DNA from: Opitutaceae bacterium
GTDB lineage: Bacteria > Verrucomicrobiota > Verrucomicrobiia > Opitutales > Opitutaceae
Length of the DNA: 64,000 nt
Assembly: GCA_016794625.1 (NCBI GenBank)
Contig: JAEUGY010000070.1
Coordinates: 112,956 to 176,955, forward strand
Reading direction: 5' to 3'
Each line of letters starts with the position of its first letter. Within the stretch, counting starts at the first letter, position 1. Under the pieces are notes generated by a model. The model saw only the letters and a list, made by a program, of their open reading frames with translations. It did no database searches and was not told the origin of the DNA. The translations under genes and the position numbers were made by a program. This document shows positions 1 through 9,233 of the stretch, piece by piece.

Positions 1-1
1 C

Positions 2-457
2 ACGGTGCTCGTCCCGGAACTCGACGCCCTCATGGTGAACGCTCGGTCGCGCGAACGGCTGTGCGGAGGTCAGGCGGTGCGGGCAACGTTGGAGTACGGA
101 CAGATGCCCGCTCACGCGGGCTTGCATGTGGTCAGGACGGATACTCCCGAATGGTCGGAGAATCTCGCGGGCCTGGGCGGATGCGGCGCACACCTCGCCG
201 TGACACTTGCCGGTGGGCATATCCGATCCGGTCATCCGCTCATTCCGGTCCTGCAGTTTGCTCCAGAAGCGGATCGCGGCGTGATGCTGGAGGGAGAGGT
301 GGATGGCTTTGTGTCCGCCTCGGATCGTTCCGACCGCCTGGCCGAAGTGAAAGCGCGCTTGGCCGCGACCGTCTCCGGTCACTACGTGCCGGCGAGTCGC
401 AGGCTGGGTCTGAGTCACTTCCAACTGACCCGGGGGCTGCTCGGAATTTCAACGTGA
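2..457 (+). CDS. UxaA-family dehydratase, C-terminal part (truncated by window edge)
   Basis: Only the last ~150 residues are in the window; the reading frame is open from base 2, so the start lies upstream. The stretch AGLHVVRTDTPEWSENL, followed by GLGGCGAHLAVTLAGGH and HPLIPVLQ, matches the C-terminal domain of the UxaA/GarD family (altronate and galactarate dehydratases), which remove water from sugar acids to give 2-keto-3-deoxy acids. The family call is from pattern memory and the exact substrate is unknown. The next gene encodes an aldolase-family enzyme that would accept a 2-keto-3-deoxy sugar acid, and a symporter follows, so a sugar-acid catabolic cluster is inferred. Confidence 0.65.
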   Translation, partial: TVLVPELDALMVNARSRERLCGGQAVRATLEYGQMPAHAGLHVVRTDTPEWSENLAGLGGCGAHLAVTLAGGHIRSGHPLIPVLQFAPEADRGVMLEGEVDGFVSASDRSDRLAEVKARLAATVSGHYVPASRRLGLSHFQLTRGLLGIST

Positions 458-611
458 CGCCCCGTTCCGCAACGATTGAGGTCCGGGCCTTGTTTTGGAA
501 CGTGGTTCCAGAACGAGCGTAGAACGCGAGGGTCGCAAACGGATCCAGGAAAGTCGGGAAGGGTGGTGGCTAATCACCGCCCGTGCCTCCGGGGGAGCGG
601 TGCCATTGGTG

Positions 612-654
612 TTGACAAAACGGTGGCGAAAAGAGATTGAAAAAACGTTTTCGC
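612..654 (+). promoter_or_regulatory. candidate promoter and LacI-type operator in the 458-771 gap
   Basis: The 314-base gap before the aldolase gene holds no convincing ORF. It contains TTGACA at 612-617, with only a weak -10 candidate about 17 bases on. It also has the palindrome AAAACGTTTT at 642-651 with a central CG, as in many LacI-family operators. That placement would let a repressor control the aldolase and symporter genes. The regulator is not in the window. This is inference from sequence alone. Confidence 0.3.
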
Positions 655-771
655 AAGGCCAGTCTGCCGAACCCACCCACCAGCCTGCTGGCGACACGAG
701 ATTCCCTCCGCGGATGCCTTGTGTCCCGTTGGTCGTGGTGCAGGCGGGTAGAGACCCTTTCCACTTTCATC

Positions 772-1680
772 ATGTCATCCTCCTACCAGCCGAAAGGCGT
801 ATACTCAGCCCAATGGATTCCGACGGATGCATCCGGTCGTATCGACCGCGCTGCGCTGGCTCGCTTGATCGCGTTTGAACGCGGTCACGGGATCCATGGT
901 ATTCTCGCTCTGGGAAGCACCGGTGAGTTCCCTCAATTCAGTCTGGATGAACGCAAGATCGCCCTCGAACTCGTGGCTGAGCTTGCCGCTGGTTTGCCGG
1001 TCATCGCCAATGTCACCGACATCCGGCCCCGGGCTGCCGTCGAATTGGGGAAGCGGGCCAAGGCCTTGGGGCTGCCGGCCATCGGATTGATGCCGCCGAT
1101 GTTTTTCCCGGTTTCTCCCGCTGATCAGCTCGCTTACTTTCTGCATGTGGCAGACCTGGTCGACTTGCCGGTGATGCTCTATAATTTTCCCGAACTGACG
1201 GGCAAACGCATCGATCTCAAGACAGTGGCGGCATTTGCAGATCGGGCGCCCATGTGTGCGATCAAGCAGAGCGGCGGGGAATTTGGTTACCACCGGGACC
1301 TTATCGCCCTGGGCAAGGAAAAGGGATTCGGGGTCATGTCGGGTGCGGACACGCGGCTCGCCGAGGTCTTTGCTCTGGGAGCTGCGGGCGCCATCGGCGG
1401 TTTGGTGAATATTGTGCCCGACCTGATGGTGCGCATTTATCAGGCCTGCAACGCAGGCTGTGCGGATCGCATCACGGGCACCTCCGCCCAGATGGTCGAA
1501 GTGGGGCGGCTGGTCGATCAACTCACCTTTCCGCTCAATGTGGCGGCGGGAATGGAAGCGCGAGGCTTGCCCACCGGCGTGCCCAAGATGATTGTGTCCC
1601 CGGAATCCCACCTTCTCTACCAGAAGATCGTTGGCGAGGCCCGAGCCTTCTTTCAGACCAATGGTCTCGCCCCAGCCTGA
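772..1680 (+). CDS. dihydrodipicolinate synthase / N-acetylneuraminate lyase family aldolase
   Basis: A 302-residue class I aldolase of the DapA/NanA family (TIM barrel, pyruvate-type Schiff base). The start is the ATG at 772; the longer open frame upstream is not protein-like. Visible family features are GSTGE near residue 48, the catalytic tyrosine Y137 in LYNFPELTG, and the Schiff-base lysine K165 in CAIKQSGG. With a UxaA-type dehydratase upstream and a sodium symporter 7 bases downstream, a role as 2-keto-3-deoxy-sugar-acid aldolase or dehydratase is more likely than lysine biosynthesis. That is inferred from context; sialic-acid lyase is an alternative. Confidence 0.85.
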   Translation: MSSSYQPKGVYSAQWIPTDASGRIDRAALARLIAFERGHGIHGILALGSTGEFPQFSLDERKIALELVAELAAGLPVIANVTDIRPRAAVELGKRAKALGLPAIGLMPPMFFPVSPADQLAYFLHVADLVDLPVMLYNFPELTGKRIDLKTVAAFADRAPMCAIKQSGGEFGYHRDLIALGKEKGFGVMSGADTRLAEVFALGAAGAIGGLVNIVPDLMVRIYQACNAGCADRITGTSAQMVEVGRLVDQLTFPLNVAAGMEARGLPTGVPKMIVSPESHLLYQKIVGEARAFFQTNGLAPA

Positions 1681-1686
1681 CCACTC

Positions 1687-3204
1687 ATGCCCCCTACCGC
1701 CGCACCCGACCTCGTCCGCACCCTCTCCGGTGTAGATCTAGTCGTACTATTGGTCTACCTGGTCGGTGTCACGGGAGTGGGTTGTCTATTCTACTGGCGC
1801 AACCGGAATTCAGAGCAGTACATGTCGGCGGGGCGTTCGCTGCCCGGCTGGGTGGTGGGGCTTTCCATTTTCGGTTCGTACGTCAGCAGCATCAGTTTCC
1901 TTGCGAATCCAGGAAAGTCCTACGGAGGTGACTGGAATGCGTTTGTCTTTGCGCTGACGCTTCCTCTGGCGGCTTTCGTTGCGGTGCGGTGGTTCGTGCC
2001 GTTTTATCGCGGCACCGGTGAGGTGTCGGCCTACCAGCACCTGGAGAATCGCTTCGGCCCCTGGGCTCGAAGCTATGCGGTGGTGTGCTACATGCTCACT
2101 CAAATCGCGCGCCTTGGCACCATCCTCTACCTGTTGGCCCTCGCGCTGGTTCCTTTGACCGGATTCGACATCCGGACGATCATCATCGTGGTAGGCCTGA
2201 TCATCATTGTCTACCCACTCCTCGGAGGCACCGAGGCCGTGATCTGGACCGGGGTGGTTCAAGCGGTTGTGTTGGTGGGAGGGGCGCTCGCCGTGGTGGT
2301 GACCCTTCTGCTCGGCATGCCGGAGGGGCCGGGTCAGATCTTCACGATGGCGATGGAGAAGAACAAATTCAGCCTCGGCAGTTTTTCCGGCGTGTTGGAC
2401 CAACCGACGTTCTGGGTGGTGCTCATCTACGGACTCGCGATCAATCTCCAGAATTTCGGCATCGATCAGAGTTACGTCCAGCGCTACATCACGGCTAAAT
2501 CAGACCGGGCCGCCCGTCGAAGTGTGTGGATTGGCGCACTTCTCTATCTGCCCATCGGCGGAGCGTTTTTCTTCATCGGCACTGCATTGTGGGCGTTCTA
2601 CCAGACCCATCCGGAGTTGCTTGCGCCCAGTCTGAATGCAGCGGCCCACCCCGATGCAGTGTTTCCCTATTATATCAGCCGACAGTTGCCGGCGGGTCTC
2701 GCCGGACTGGTGGTGGCTGGCCTGTGTGCTGCCGCCATGGATTCCAACCTCAACTGCATGTCGACGCTGTTTCTCAAGGACCTTTACCTGCGGTACCTGC
2801 GTCCCCGGGCCAGTGAACGGGAGTCCATGCGGGTGCTGCACGGTTCGACGCTGGGGTTTGGTCTGATCAGCATTGGCGCGGCACTGGCGATGATCAGCAT
2901 CAAGAGTGCGCTGGATACCTGGTGGCAATTGGCAGGCATCCTTGGCGGTGGCATGCTCGGACTTTTCCTGCTGGGCATGATCACGCGCGCTTCCACCAAC
3001 CGGGCGGCGGTGGTGGGAGTGGTGACCGGCCTGGTGGTCATCGTGTGGATGACGTTTTCGCCCGGCATGGCGGGCCTGCCGGCCGCCCTACGCAGCCCTT
3101 TCCATGGTTTTCTCATCATCGTCTTTGGCACAGCGGCGATCCTGGTCGCGGGCCTGCTGGTCACGGCGCTCTCCAAACGCGTCGCGGACCGCGTTCGGGG
3201 TTGA
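1687..3204 (+). CDS. sodium:solute symporter (SSS family)
   Basis: A 505-residue integral membrane protein with about 13 hydrophobic segments. The N-terminal region has the SSS hallmarks: a first helix, then YWRNRNSEQYMSAGRSLPG and GLSIFGSYVSSISFLANPGKSY, the sodium/substrate-binding region of the SLC5/SSS family. It would import a sugar acid, sialic acid or similar solute with sodium across the inner membrane. It starts 7 bases after the aldolase gene, so the two are almost certainly co-transcribed. The substrate cannot be read from sequence; the dehydratase/aldolase neighbours suggest a sugar acid. Confidence 0.9.
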   Translation: MPPTAAPDLVRTLSGVDLVVLLVYLVGVTGVGCLFYWRNRNSEQYMSAGRSLPGWVVGLSIFGSYVSSISFLANPGKSYGGDWNAFVFALTLPLAAFVAVRWFVPFYRGTGEVSAYQHLENRFGPWARSYAVVCYMLTQIARLGTILYLLALALVPLTGFDIRTIIIVVGLIIIVYPLLGGTEAVIWTGVVQAVVLVGGALAVVVTLLLGMPEGPGQIFTMAMEKNKFSLGSFSGVLDQPTFWVVLIYGLAINLQNFGIDQSYVQRYITAKSDRAARRSVWIGALLYLPIGGAFFFIGTALWAFYQTHPELLAPSLNAAAHPDAVFPYYISRQLPAGLAGLVVAGLCAAAMDSNLNCMSTLFLKDLYLRYLRPRASERESMRVLHGSTLGFGLISIGAALAMISIKSALDTWWQLAGILGGGMLGLFLLGMITRASTNRAAVVGVVTGLVVIVWMTFSPGMAGLPAALRSPFHGFLIIVFGTAAILVAGLLVTALSKRVADRVRG

Positions 3205-3241
3205 AGGAGGATCCCGGCGCTGGCTTGCCGCGGCGCTGGCC

Positions 3242-4579
3242 GTGGTGTCTTCTCTCGGCGTGTTCGCCACCGAGCGTCAACTGACCTTTGAGCCGAAGGG
3301 CCATCTCCTCACCAACACCCAGGTGTGGTCCTCCGACGGTGCGTGGATTGTCTACGATACGCGTTCCCGCGATGACCAATTCACAGCCACCACGATTGAA
3401 CGGGTGCATGTCTCATCCGGGCGAATCGAGGTCCTGTATCGGACGAGCGCGGATGCCGCGTGCGGGGTGGTCACCACCGATCCACAGCGCGACCGCGTCA
3501 TTTTCATCCACGGTCCGGAACACCCCGTGGCTGACTGGTCGTACGGCCCGAGTCGGCGGCGCGGAGTGATTGTCGAAGGAAGCCAGCCCGGTGTGGCTCA
3601 GGCGTTCGATGCCATGACCTACGCGCCTCCGTTTGTGCCTGGGGCGTTGCGCGGCGGTTCCCATGTGCACGTCTTTAGTCCGGACGGCGCGTTGGTCAGC
3701 TTCACCTACGAAGACGAGGTTTTACAGCGTCTGGGGTCCGGAGGCGGGGCGTTGCTCCACGACCTGAACCAAAGGAATGTTGGCGTTGCCGTCTTTTCCG
3801 GACAGGTGCGCGTGAACCGTAACCATCCGAGAAACCACGATGGGGGTTGGTTTTCCGTGCTGGTGACACGTACGGTCAATCGTCCTGTGCCAGGAACCGA
3901 CGAGATCTCGCGCGCCTGCGAGGAAGGTTGGATTGGGCGGGAGGGTTACCTCCGGCCCGATGGATCGCGGCAGAAGCGTGCACTCGCGTTTCAGGGAACG
4001 GTGGTGACAACGCAGGGTGAGAGTCATCCCGAGGTCTATGTGGTCGATTTGCCGGAAGACTTGACCATCGCGGGTGACCATCCGCTCGAAGGCACCGCGA
4101 CGACTCGGCCGGCGCCTCCCCAAGGAGTCCAGCAGCGGCGATTGACGTTCACATCTGACCGCCGTTTTCCAGGCCTGGCGACGAGCCCGCGGCACTGGCT
4201 GCGTTCTGCTCCGGACGGAGGCACGATCGCGTTCCTGATGAAGGACGATTCAGGGGTGGTTCAACTATGGACGGTGCCCACGGCGGGAGGGCCTCCGCGA
4301 CAAGTGACCACTGGGCAGTACCCCATCACCTCCGCGTTTACGTGGAGTCCGGATGGCCGGGGAGTGGTGCATGGGCTTGATCGGTCGATTTGCTACACCG
4401 ACATGACGACGGGGAAAACGCGTCGTCTCACCGAGGCGTCGCCGGATCCGGCCGCGGCGCCGCGTCCGTTTGCCTGTGTGGTTTCACCGGATGGCCGCCA
4501 GGTGGCCTACACCCGGCCGGTCGCGTCACCTGCCGGAATGCACGATCAGATTTTCGTCGTGGCACTGACCACCGAATGA
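3242..4579 (+). CDS. DUF3748 (YidR-like) beta-propeller protein
   Basis: Closely resembles E. coli YidR along its length as I remember that protein. Shared stretches include FIHGPEHPVADWSYGPSRRRG, GGSHVHVFSPDG, PGTDEISRACEEGWIG, and the C-terminal blocks PRHWLRSAPDGG and FLMKDDSGVVQLWTV. PD40/TolB-like blades (FSPDG, SPDGR) suggest a six- to eight-bladed propeller. Its function is unknown, although E. coli yidR lies beside the galactonate (dgo) genes, which fits the sugar-acid setting. The start is uncertain. A signal-peptide-like run (RRWLAAALAVV) begins at about 3215, but the nearest upstream in-frame starts (TTG 3125, ATG 3104) lie deep inside the symporter gene. GTG 3242 is a conservative choice. 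Confidence 0.8.
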   Translation: MVSSLGVFATERQLTFEPKGHLLTNTQVWSSDGAWIVYDTRSRDDQFTATTIERVHVSSGRIEVLYRTSADAACGVVTTDPQRDRVIFIHGPEHPVADWSYGPSRRRGVIVEGSQPGVAQAFDAMTYAPPFVPGALRGGSHVHVFSPDGALVSFTYEDEVLQRLGSGGGALLHDLNQRNVGVAVFSGQVRVNRNHPRNHDGGWFSVLVTRTVNRPVPGTDEISRACEEGWIGREGYLRPDGSRQKRALAFQGTVVTTQGESHPEVYVVDLPEDLTIAGDHPLEGTATTRPAPPQGVQQRRLTFTSDRRFPGLATSPRHWLRSAPDGGTIAFLMKDDSGVVQLWTVPTAGGPPRQVTTGQYPITSAFTWSPDGRGVVHGLDRSICYTDMTTGKTRRLTEASPDPAAAPRPFACVVSPDGRQVAYTRPVASPAGMHDQIFVVALTTE

Positions 4580-4598
4580 AGGGCCCGGGCTTGAGGCC

Positions 4599-4631
4599 GG
4601 TGAGTCGCCGCAGCATAACGGGCGGCTCACC
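4599..4631. terminator. hairpin between convergent genes
   Basis: GGTGAGTCGCC at 4599-4609 pairs with GGCGGCTCACC at 4621-4631 over 11 bp with one G-T wobble and an 11-base loop. It lies between the convergent YidR-like and FG-GAP genes. There is no T-tract, so it may be a bidirectional stop or an RNA-end stabiliser rather than a classic intrinsic terminator. Confidence 0.45.
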
Positions 4632-4654
4632 GATCATCGACGGGGGCGTGAGGC

Positions 4655-6643
4655 TTACGGTTCGTTCGTGAGGTGATAGAAGAAGCCGTCTTCCGCACCG
4701 ATCACGAGGACGGCTGCCTTGCCGTTCCAGCGCGCGAGGGTTGGCGTGGTCGAGTGGGCGGCCAGCAGATGCCGGTGAACGGGGCCTGTATCCTTAAATC
4801 TCCAACGACCCTCGGCATCGCGACCCAGCCCTTGCAACACATTGACGTTGGTATCGCTGTTGACTAGGAGATCCAGCTGCCCGTCGCCGTTCCAGTCGTG
4901 GAACGTAAACGTGCGACGCCCGCTGGCGCCTGCATTGCGTTCGTTCAGCCGCAGAAGTCCTGAAATCTGATTCCGCGGGCGGCCGCTGCCATCATAGGCG
5001 GAGATACCCTCGCCCCAGAAGACGCGTTGCGGGGGCAGGAGCACCCGTTTCTTCCCCGAATCGAGACGGCGCTCGAACAGACAGAGGTAACCCTCAGCGT
5101 CGAGCATGACGAGATCCGGAAGACCGTCTTTGTTCCAATCGATCACCTTGGGAGTCGTGCGCCACTGAGTCACCAAGGTCTTTTGCTCTGGCGTCCACCA
5201 AACCCACGAGGGTTTGGGAGTCGCCCCGGACCACTCCACCATGATCGGCTGCGCGGGCGCGAGCCGAGGCTGGGTGGGAGTGCCAATATTGCGATAGACC
5301 AGAACCTTCCCCCAAATGCCGTTGGTAATGACGTCGAGCAGACCGTCTCCGTCCCAATCGGCAACATTGGGATTGGTGTAACCCCATTTCGCCTCCGCCG
5401 GTCCTTGGATGGATCCATTGGGCCCGGCCAGCTCGCGCAGGACGGAATCACCTGCCGCGAGATAGACCGGGGCGGCCCAACGCTGCGGGGTTCCGCCGAG
5501 ATTCTTGATGAAGCCAATGTAGCCGGCCGTATTCCCGACAATGAGATCTTCGAGTCCGTCGGCGTCCCAATCGACGCTGACAGGGGCGGAGAGGGCGCCG
5601 AACTTGATGCTGTCAGCGTGCTGACGGAAGTAACGCGGGGGCAGAAACTGGGGCAGACCGTCGATGATTTCGCCGGTCCCTTCGATCAGGGCGACACGAC
5701 CATCCTCGTCACCCACCACCAGATCGTAGTGTCCGTCCCGGTTGAAATCCACCGCTACGGGGGCGATCATGCACAAATCCATCGTCAGGCGCCGTCCGGC
5801 CGACTGGAGCCGGCGTCCCGGCGCGTAACGGGGTTCCCGGCTGGTTCCGATGTTTTGGAAATAGGTAAAGCCGTCGAGAAACTCACCGCAGAGAAGGTCG
5901 AGGTCGCCGTCCCGATCGAAGTCGGCGAAGCTGGGTGACGGCATGCCGAAGACATCCACGGGTTTCCCGTCGGTGGTCTGCAGTTTTTCCGGGGCCTGGT
6001 AATCCGGCTGCTGATCGGTGCCCCGGTTCCGTAACAGATAGACGTACCCGCGCAGCGGTCCGTTCTTCCAGGTGCCTTGTGCCGTCCAGGCGTCGTCCCA
6101 GCCGTAGTCGCCCCAAAAATCGATGCCGACGGCGAGATCCAGCACACCGTTGCCGTCAAAATCGACAAACTTCCATTGATTCGCACGGATGCGCCCCTCG
6201 GCGAGATGGATCTTTTCCGGGTCGCCCAACGGCACGGCCTTCTCCAATCCCGTCTGCTTGAAATCCGGATGGTAGTTCCCGGCTGTGGTCACCCGGGGCT
6301 GGCCATTGACATAGGAAACCTGGGGAGACCGCCCCGCCGGCCCCATCCTCCGTCCCGGAGAGAAGATCGGGAGGTGGGTGACCGGGTCGATTTCCCCTGT
6401 ATTGAGAAACACGTAGACGCCGTTCGAAGGCTTGTCGGTGCAGGCGACCACCAAGTCCATGAGACCGTCGTCGTTGAAGTCCATGGGCAGGGGCCAGGCC
6501 CACAGCCCCACGCCCAGATCAACCAGCAACCCTGGGTTGTTGTATTTGAGCTGAGACATGCGTTCGTCCGCGGGAGCGGACGGAACGCAGAGAAGGACGG
6601 TGAGCGTCCAGCCGGCCAGGAAACGAAAGCGAGACGAGATCAC
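4655..6643 (-). CDS. secreted FG-GAP/VCBS repeat beta-propeller protein
   Basis: A 662-residue protein with an N-terminal signal peptide (FRFLAGWTLTVLLCVPSAPA). At least eight FG-GAP/VCBS calcium-loop repeats of the form D-[FW]-[ND]-x-D-G-x-x-D-L are visible, for example DFNDDGLMDLVV, DFDRDGDLDLLCG, DWDGDGLLDVITNG and DWNGDGQLDLLVN. Such repeats fold as an extracellular beta-propeller that binds calcium and often ligands or glycans. The start lies 2 bases after the stop of the TonB receptor gene, so the pair forms an operon. A role as a surface partner for polysaccharide or sugar-acid uptake is inference; no catalytic motif is visible. Confidence 0.8.
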   Translation of the reverse strand: MISSRFRFLAGWTLTVLLCVPSAPADERMSQLKYNNPGLLVDLGVGLWAWPLPMDFNDDGLMDLVVACTDKPSNGVYVFLNTGEIDPVTHLPIFSPGRRMGPAGRSPQVSYVNGQPRVTTAGNYHPDFKQTGLEKAVPLGDPEKIHLAEGRIRANQWKFVDFDGNGVLDLAVGIDFWGDYGWDDAWTAQGTWKNGPLRGYVYLLRNRGTDQQPDYQAPEKLQTTDGKPVDVFGMPSPSFADFDRDGDLDLLCGEFLDGFTYFQNIGTSREPRYAPGRRLQSAGRRLTMDLCMIAPVAVDFNRDGHYDLVVGDEDGRVALIEGTGEIIDGLPQFLPPRYFRQHADSIKFGALSAPVSVDWDADGLEDLIVGNTAGYIGFIKNLGGTPQRWAAPVYLAAGDSVLRELAGPNGSIQGPAEAKWGYTNPNVADWDGDGLLDVITNGIWGKVLVYRNIGTPTQPRLAPAQPIMVEWSGATPKPSWVWWTPEQKTLVTQWRTTPKVIDWNKDGLPDLVMLDAEGYLCLFERRLDSGKKRVLLPPQRVFWGEGISAYDGSGRPRNQISGLLRLNERNAGASGRRTFTFHDWNGDGQLDLLVNSDTNVNVLQGLGRDAEGRWRFKDTGPVHRHLLAAHSTTPTLARWNGKAAVLVIGAEDGFFYHLTNEP

Positions 6644-6645
6644 GG

Positions 6646-8934
6646 CTAGAACTGGGTGCTCGCGCTGAAGCGGATGGTGCGCGGGGCCTGATCGCGCGTG
6701 ATGTAGAACGGGGCGCTGTCGAGGTTGGTCACCATCAAGTCAAAGTTGTACGACTTCCACCGATAGGCCACGCCCGCGTCGTAACTGCGCTGCGAGTCAG
6801 GAATCTTGGTCAGTCCAAAGCCGGTCAGTTGGGTGAGCAAGGGGCCCACCGCAGAGATGCCGGCCTTGATTTCCCAGCCCAGATTGCGTTCGTTGCGGAA
6901 GCTGTACTTCGCGAAAACATTGGCGTTCCACTCGGGGGCGAAGCGAAGGGGGATCGTTCCCGGATTGGAGGCGGTGGTCCATCCGAGGCTGTTCTGCTGG
7001 CCGGTGAAGGCCTGGCTGGTCGTCATGTCCGTGTAGTTGGCGATCAGGCTCAGGCGATCCGTGATGCTGCCGAACGCGCTGAACTCCCAACCCTTCGATT
7101 TCGCTCCTTGGATCTCGGTTTGAGTGCCGAAGGTGACCTGCGAGCCCTGGGATGTACCATTGGCAAGGATGTTCACGACGCTTCCGGTGCGGATCATCTC
7201 CCAGTAGTTGAAGGCGAACGAAAGGCGCCCCTGGAAGGCTTCGCCCTTGACGCCGAATTCCTTGAGTTCGGTCAGCGGACTGACCGTGAAGAATTCCGAG
7301 AGACGGGGGTCACCGGCCAGCAGACCGTTGTAGCGCTGGATGGTGCGGGTGGCATCATTCTGCACACTCTTGACCGCGTAGACCGCAAATTGCGGGCGGA
7401 TCTTGTAGGTCACGCCGTACCGGTAGGAGTTGAGCGTGGTGTTGGCTCCACTGGCGCGCACACCGGTCACGCGATTGCGGGTTTCGGTGACTTCGTGATC
7501 GGAGCGGAGTCCGCCAGTCAGGATCAGGCGTTTGTCGAAGAACTGCAGGTCCTGCTGCCCGAAAAGGCCGAAACTATAGGAATCGGACTCGGTGTAGCTG
7601 GTGCGAGCGAGATTGCTGGTCCGGCGACCGTTGTAGAACGATTCGCTGAATCCCGCGGCTTTCATCGCCGCCATGTTGAGCGTGTTGAACGGCGCGTCGG
7701 GAACTCCGGTGTAGTTGGAGGATTCGCTGGCACCGTCATCATAGGAGTATCCGACCATGCTCATGCCATCGAACCAGTTGCGAACCGAGTACTTGGCAAT
7801 GAGATCGCCCTGTCCGGTCGATCCGCGGCGCCAGCCAATGTTGCCCGTGTATTGGGAATTGGCGGTGGTGCGGGTATTGTCCTCGCCGGTGTACGTGAAG
7901 GTGTTGTTGCTGAAGTAGCGCAGATTTCCAACCTGCCGGAAGTAGAGCCAGTCAAAGAACTCGTGCGTGAAGAAGAGCGAGAGATTGGCGACGTCCGTCT
8001 TATCCTCGCTGCCGGGCCCCGCGATATTGAAGTTGTAGGGCAGTCCCAGCGCCGTGATGGGATCGGTGGAATTGTTGAAAATCGGCACGAGGCGCCGCAG
8101 GCGCTCGGGATAGACCGCGAATCCATGACCCTCCTCGCGGGACGGAGTGTTGAACTTGAGCAACTCGGATACGAGGATCAGATCGGTTTTCGGCGAGATC
8201 TGCCACTTGACGGAGGGATAGACCGCCAGATTCTTGACGTTTTGGAACTGGATGTAGTCCTCACCGTCCTGCCAGGAGCCGGCCACACGCGCCGCCAGCT
8301 TCTTGCTGCCGGCGAAGGAATAGTTGCTGTCGAACTCGATGCGATTCATGATCGCATCGCTCTCGTCCATGCTGAACGCGTACTTGACGGAGGTGGTGTT
8401 GAGCCCGAGTTCAGGCTTCTTGAGGATGAAGTTGAGCAGGCCTGTGCCGCCGGCGCGGCCCTGCACCGCCGACGGCGGTCCTTTGACGACTTCCAGCCGG
8501 TCATAGCCTACCAGGTCGCGTTTATTGTTCCCCATGCGCACACCGTCCACAGAGATGGATCCGTTCGTTTCAAAACCCCGCAGGTTCACGCCATCTCCAG
8601 AGCCCGCGTGGCGGTTCCGCACATAGACGTTCGCGACATAGCGGAAGGATTGATCAAATGAAACGGCGCCCACGTCGTCCCAGAATTCCTTCGTCACAAT
8701 GTCCACGGACTGCGGAATCTCGAGCAGCGGCGTGTTGGTGCGCGTTGCCGTGGAGGCAGTGGTGACCTTGTAACCGGTGGACTTTTCAGCCGTCACGGAA
8801 AACGGCTGAAGTTGAACCGTTTCGCCCGCAAGGGAGGCGGCGCCGGGCGCGGCGACCTGGGCCGAGAGGACGGGAGAAAGCAGGGTGGTGGAACCTGCGA
8901 GGAGAGAGCACGCGAGCAGTCGTGATGGAATCAT
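6646..8934 (-). CDS. TonB-dependent outer-membrane receptor
   Basis: A 762-residue protein with a signal peptide ending near LLSPVLSAQVAA. The plug domain has PLLEIPQSVDIVTKEFW, VNLRGFETNG and YDRLEVVKGPPSAVQG, the pattern of the siderophore/FhuA-like class, followed by a long beta-barrel ending in SASTQF with the usual terminal phenylalanine. It imports large ligands across the outer membrane using TonB energy. No N-terminal STN signalling domain is seen. It is followed 2 bases later by the FG-GAP protein. Although annotation systems would call it a siderophore receptor, in this carbohydrate setting the ligand could be an oligosaccharide. Confidence 0.9.
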   Translation of the reverse strand: MIPSRLLACSLLAGSTTLLSPVLSAQVAAPGAASLAGETVQLQPFSVTAEKSTGYKVTTASTATRTNTPLLEIPQSVDIVTKEFWDDVGAVSFDQSFRYVANVYVRNRHAGSGDGVNLRGFETNGSISVDGVRMGNNKRDLVGYDRLEVVKGPPSAVQGRAGGTGLLNFILKKPELGLNTTSVKYAFSMDESDAIMNRIEFDSNYSFAGSKKLAARVAGSWQDGEDYIQFQNVKNLAVYPSVKWQISPKTDLILVSELLKFNTPSREEGHGFAVYPERLRRLVPIFNNSTDPITALGLPYNFNIAGPGSEDKTDVANLSLFFTHEFFDWLYFRQVGNLRYFSNNTFTYTGEDNTRTTANSQYTGNIGWRRGSTGQGDLIAKYSVRNWFDGMSMVGYSYDDGASESSNYTGVPDAPFNTLNMAAMKAAGFSESFYNGRRTSNLARTSYTESDSYSFGLFGQQDLQFFDKRLILTGGLRSDHEVTETRNRVTGVRASGANTTLNSYRYGVTYKIRPQFAVYAVKSVQNDATRTIQRYNGLLAGDPRLSEFFTVSPLTELKEFGVKGEAFQGRLSFAFNYWEMIRTGSVVNILANGTSQGSQVTFGTQTEIQGAKSKGWEFSAFGSITDRLSLIANYTDMTTSQAFTGQQNSLGWTTASNPGTIPLRFAPEWNANVFAKYSFRNERNLGWEIKAGISAVGPLLTQLTGFGLTKIPDSQRSYDAGVAYRWKSYNFDLMVTNLDSAPFYITRDQAPRTIRFSASTQF

Positions 8935-9036
8935 GGACGCCGAAGGTTAGGGGTGGAAGGGGGGTGACCGGGGAGTTGCAGGGAGCGGCTCGCGCCTACT
9001 CCTGCCGGACACTCGACAAGGGGGACCTCCCTCATC

Positions 9037-9054
9037 TGCTAAATGGATTTAGCA
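9037..9054. promoter_or_regulatory. perfect palindromic operator candidate in the divergent promoter region
   Basis: TGCTAAAT-GG-ATTTAGCA is a perfect 8-bp inverted repeat with a 2-base centre, in the 299-base gap between the TonB receptor (minus) and the ABC transporter operon (plus). It is the only AT-rich patch in that gap. A dimeric repressor of the LacI or GntR type would fit, controlling one or both divergent units. No regulator gene is adjacent; the call rests on symmetry and position. Confidence 0.5.
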
Positions 9055-9233
9055 AAGACAAGCCATTTGTCAAATTCCCCCGCCCGGCGGAGCTGGCGAA
9101 GAGGGGGCGGGGGCCTCGCACGCGAGCGGTTGGGGTGAAGGGGACCGTGACTGCAGGCGAGAACCGGTGAAACGATTCGACTAGGTCTCGACGCCGCCGC
9201 GACCCTGTGGTCTAGTCCCATACCCCTTCCCCT

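Noticed and set aside
4599..4631. Hairpin considered as a riboswitch or small RNA
   Set aside because: A simple stem between convergent gene ends, best explained as a transcription end.
6829..8661. Rightward 610-codon open frame across the TonB receptor gene
   Set aside because: A GC-rich antisense shadow; no domain, and the opposite strand has a clear signal peptide, plug and barrel.
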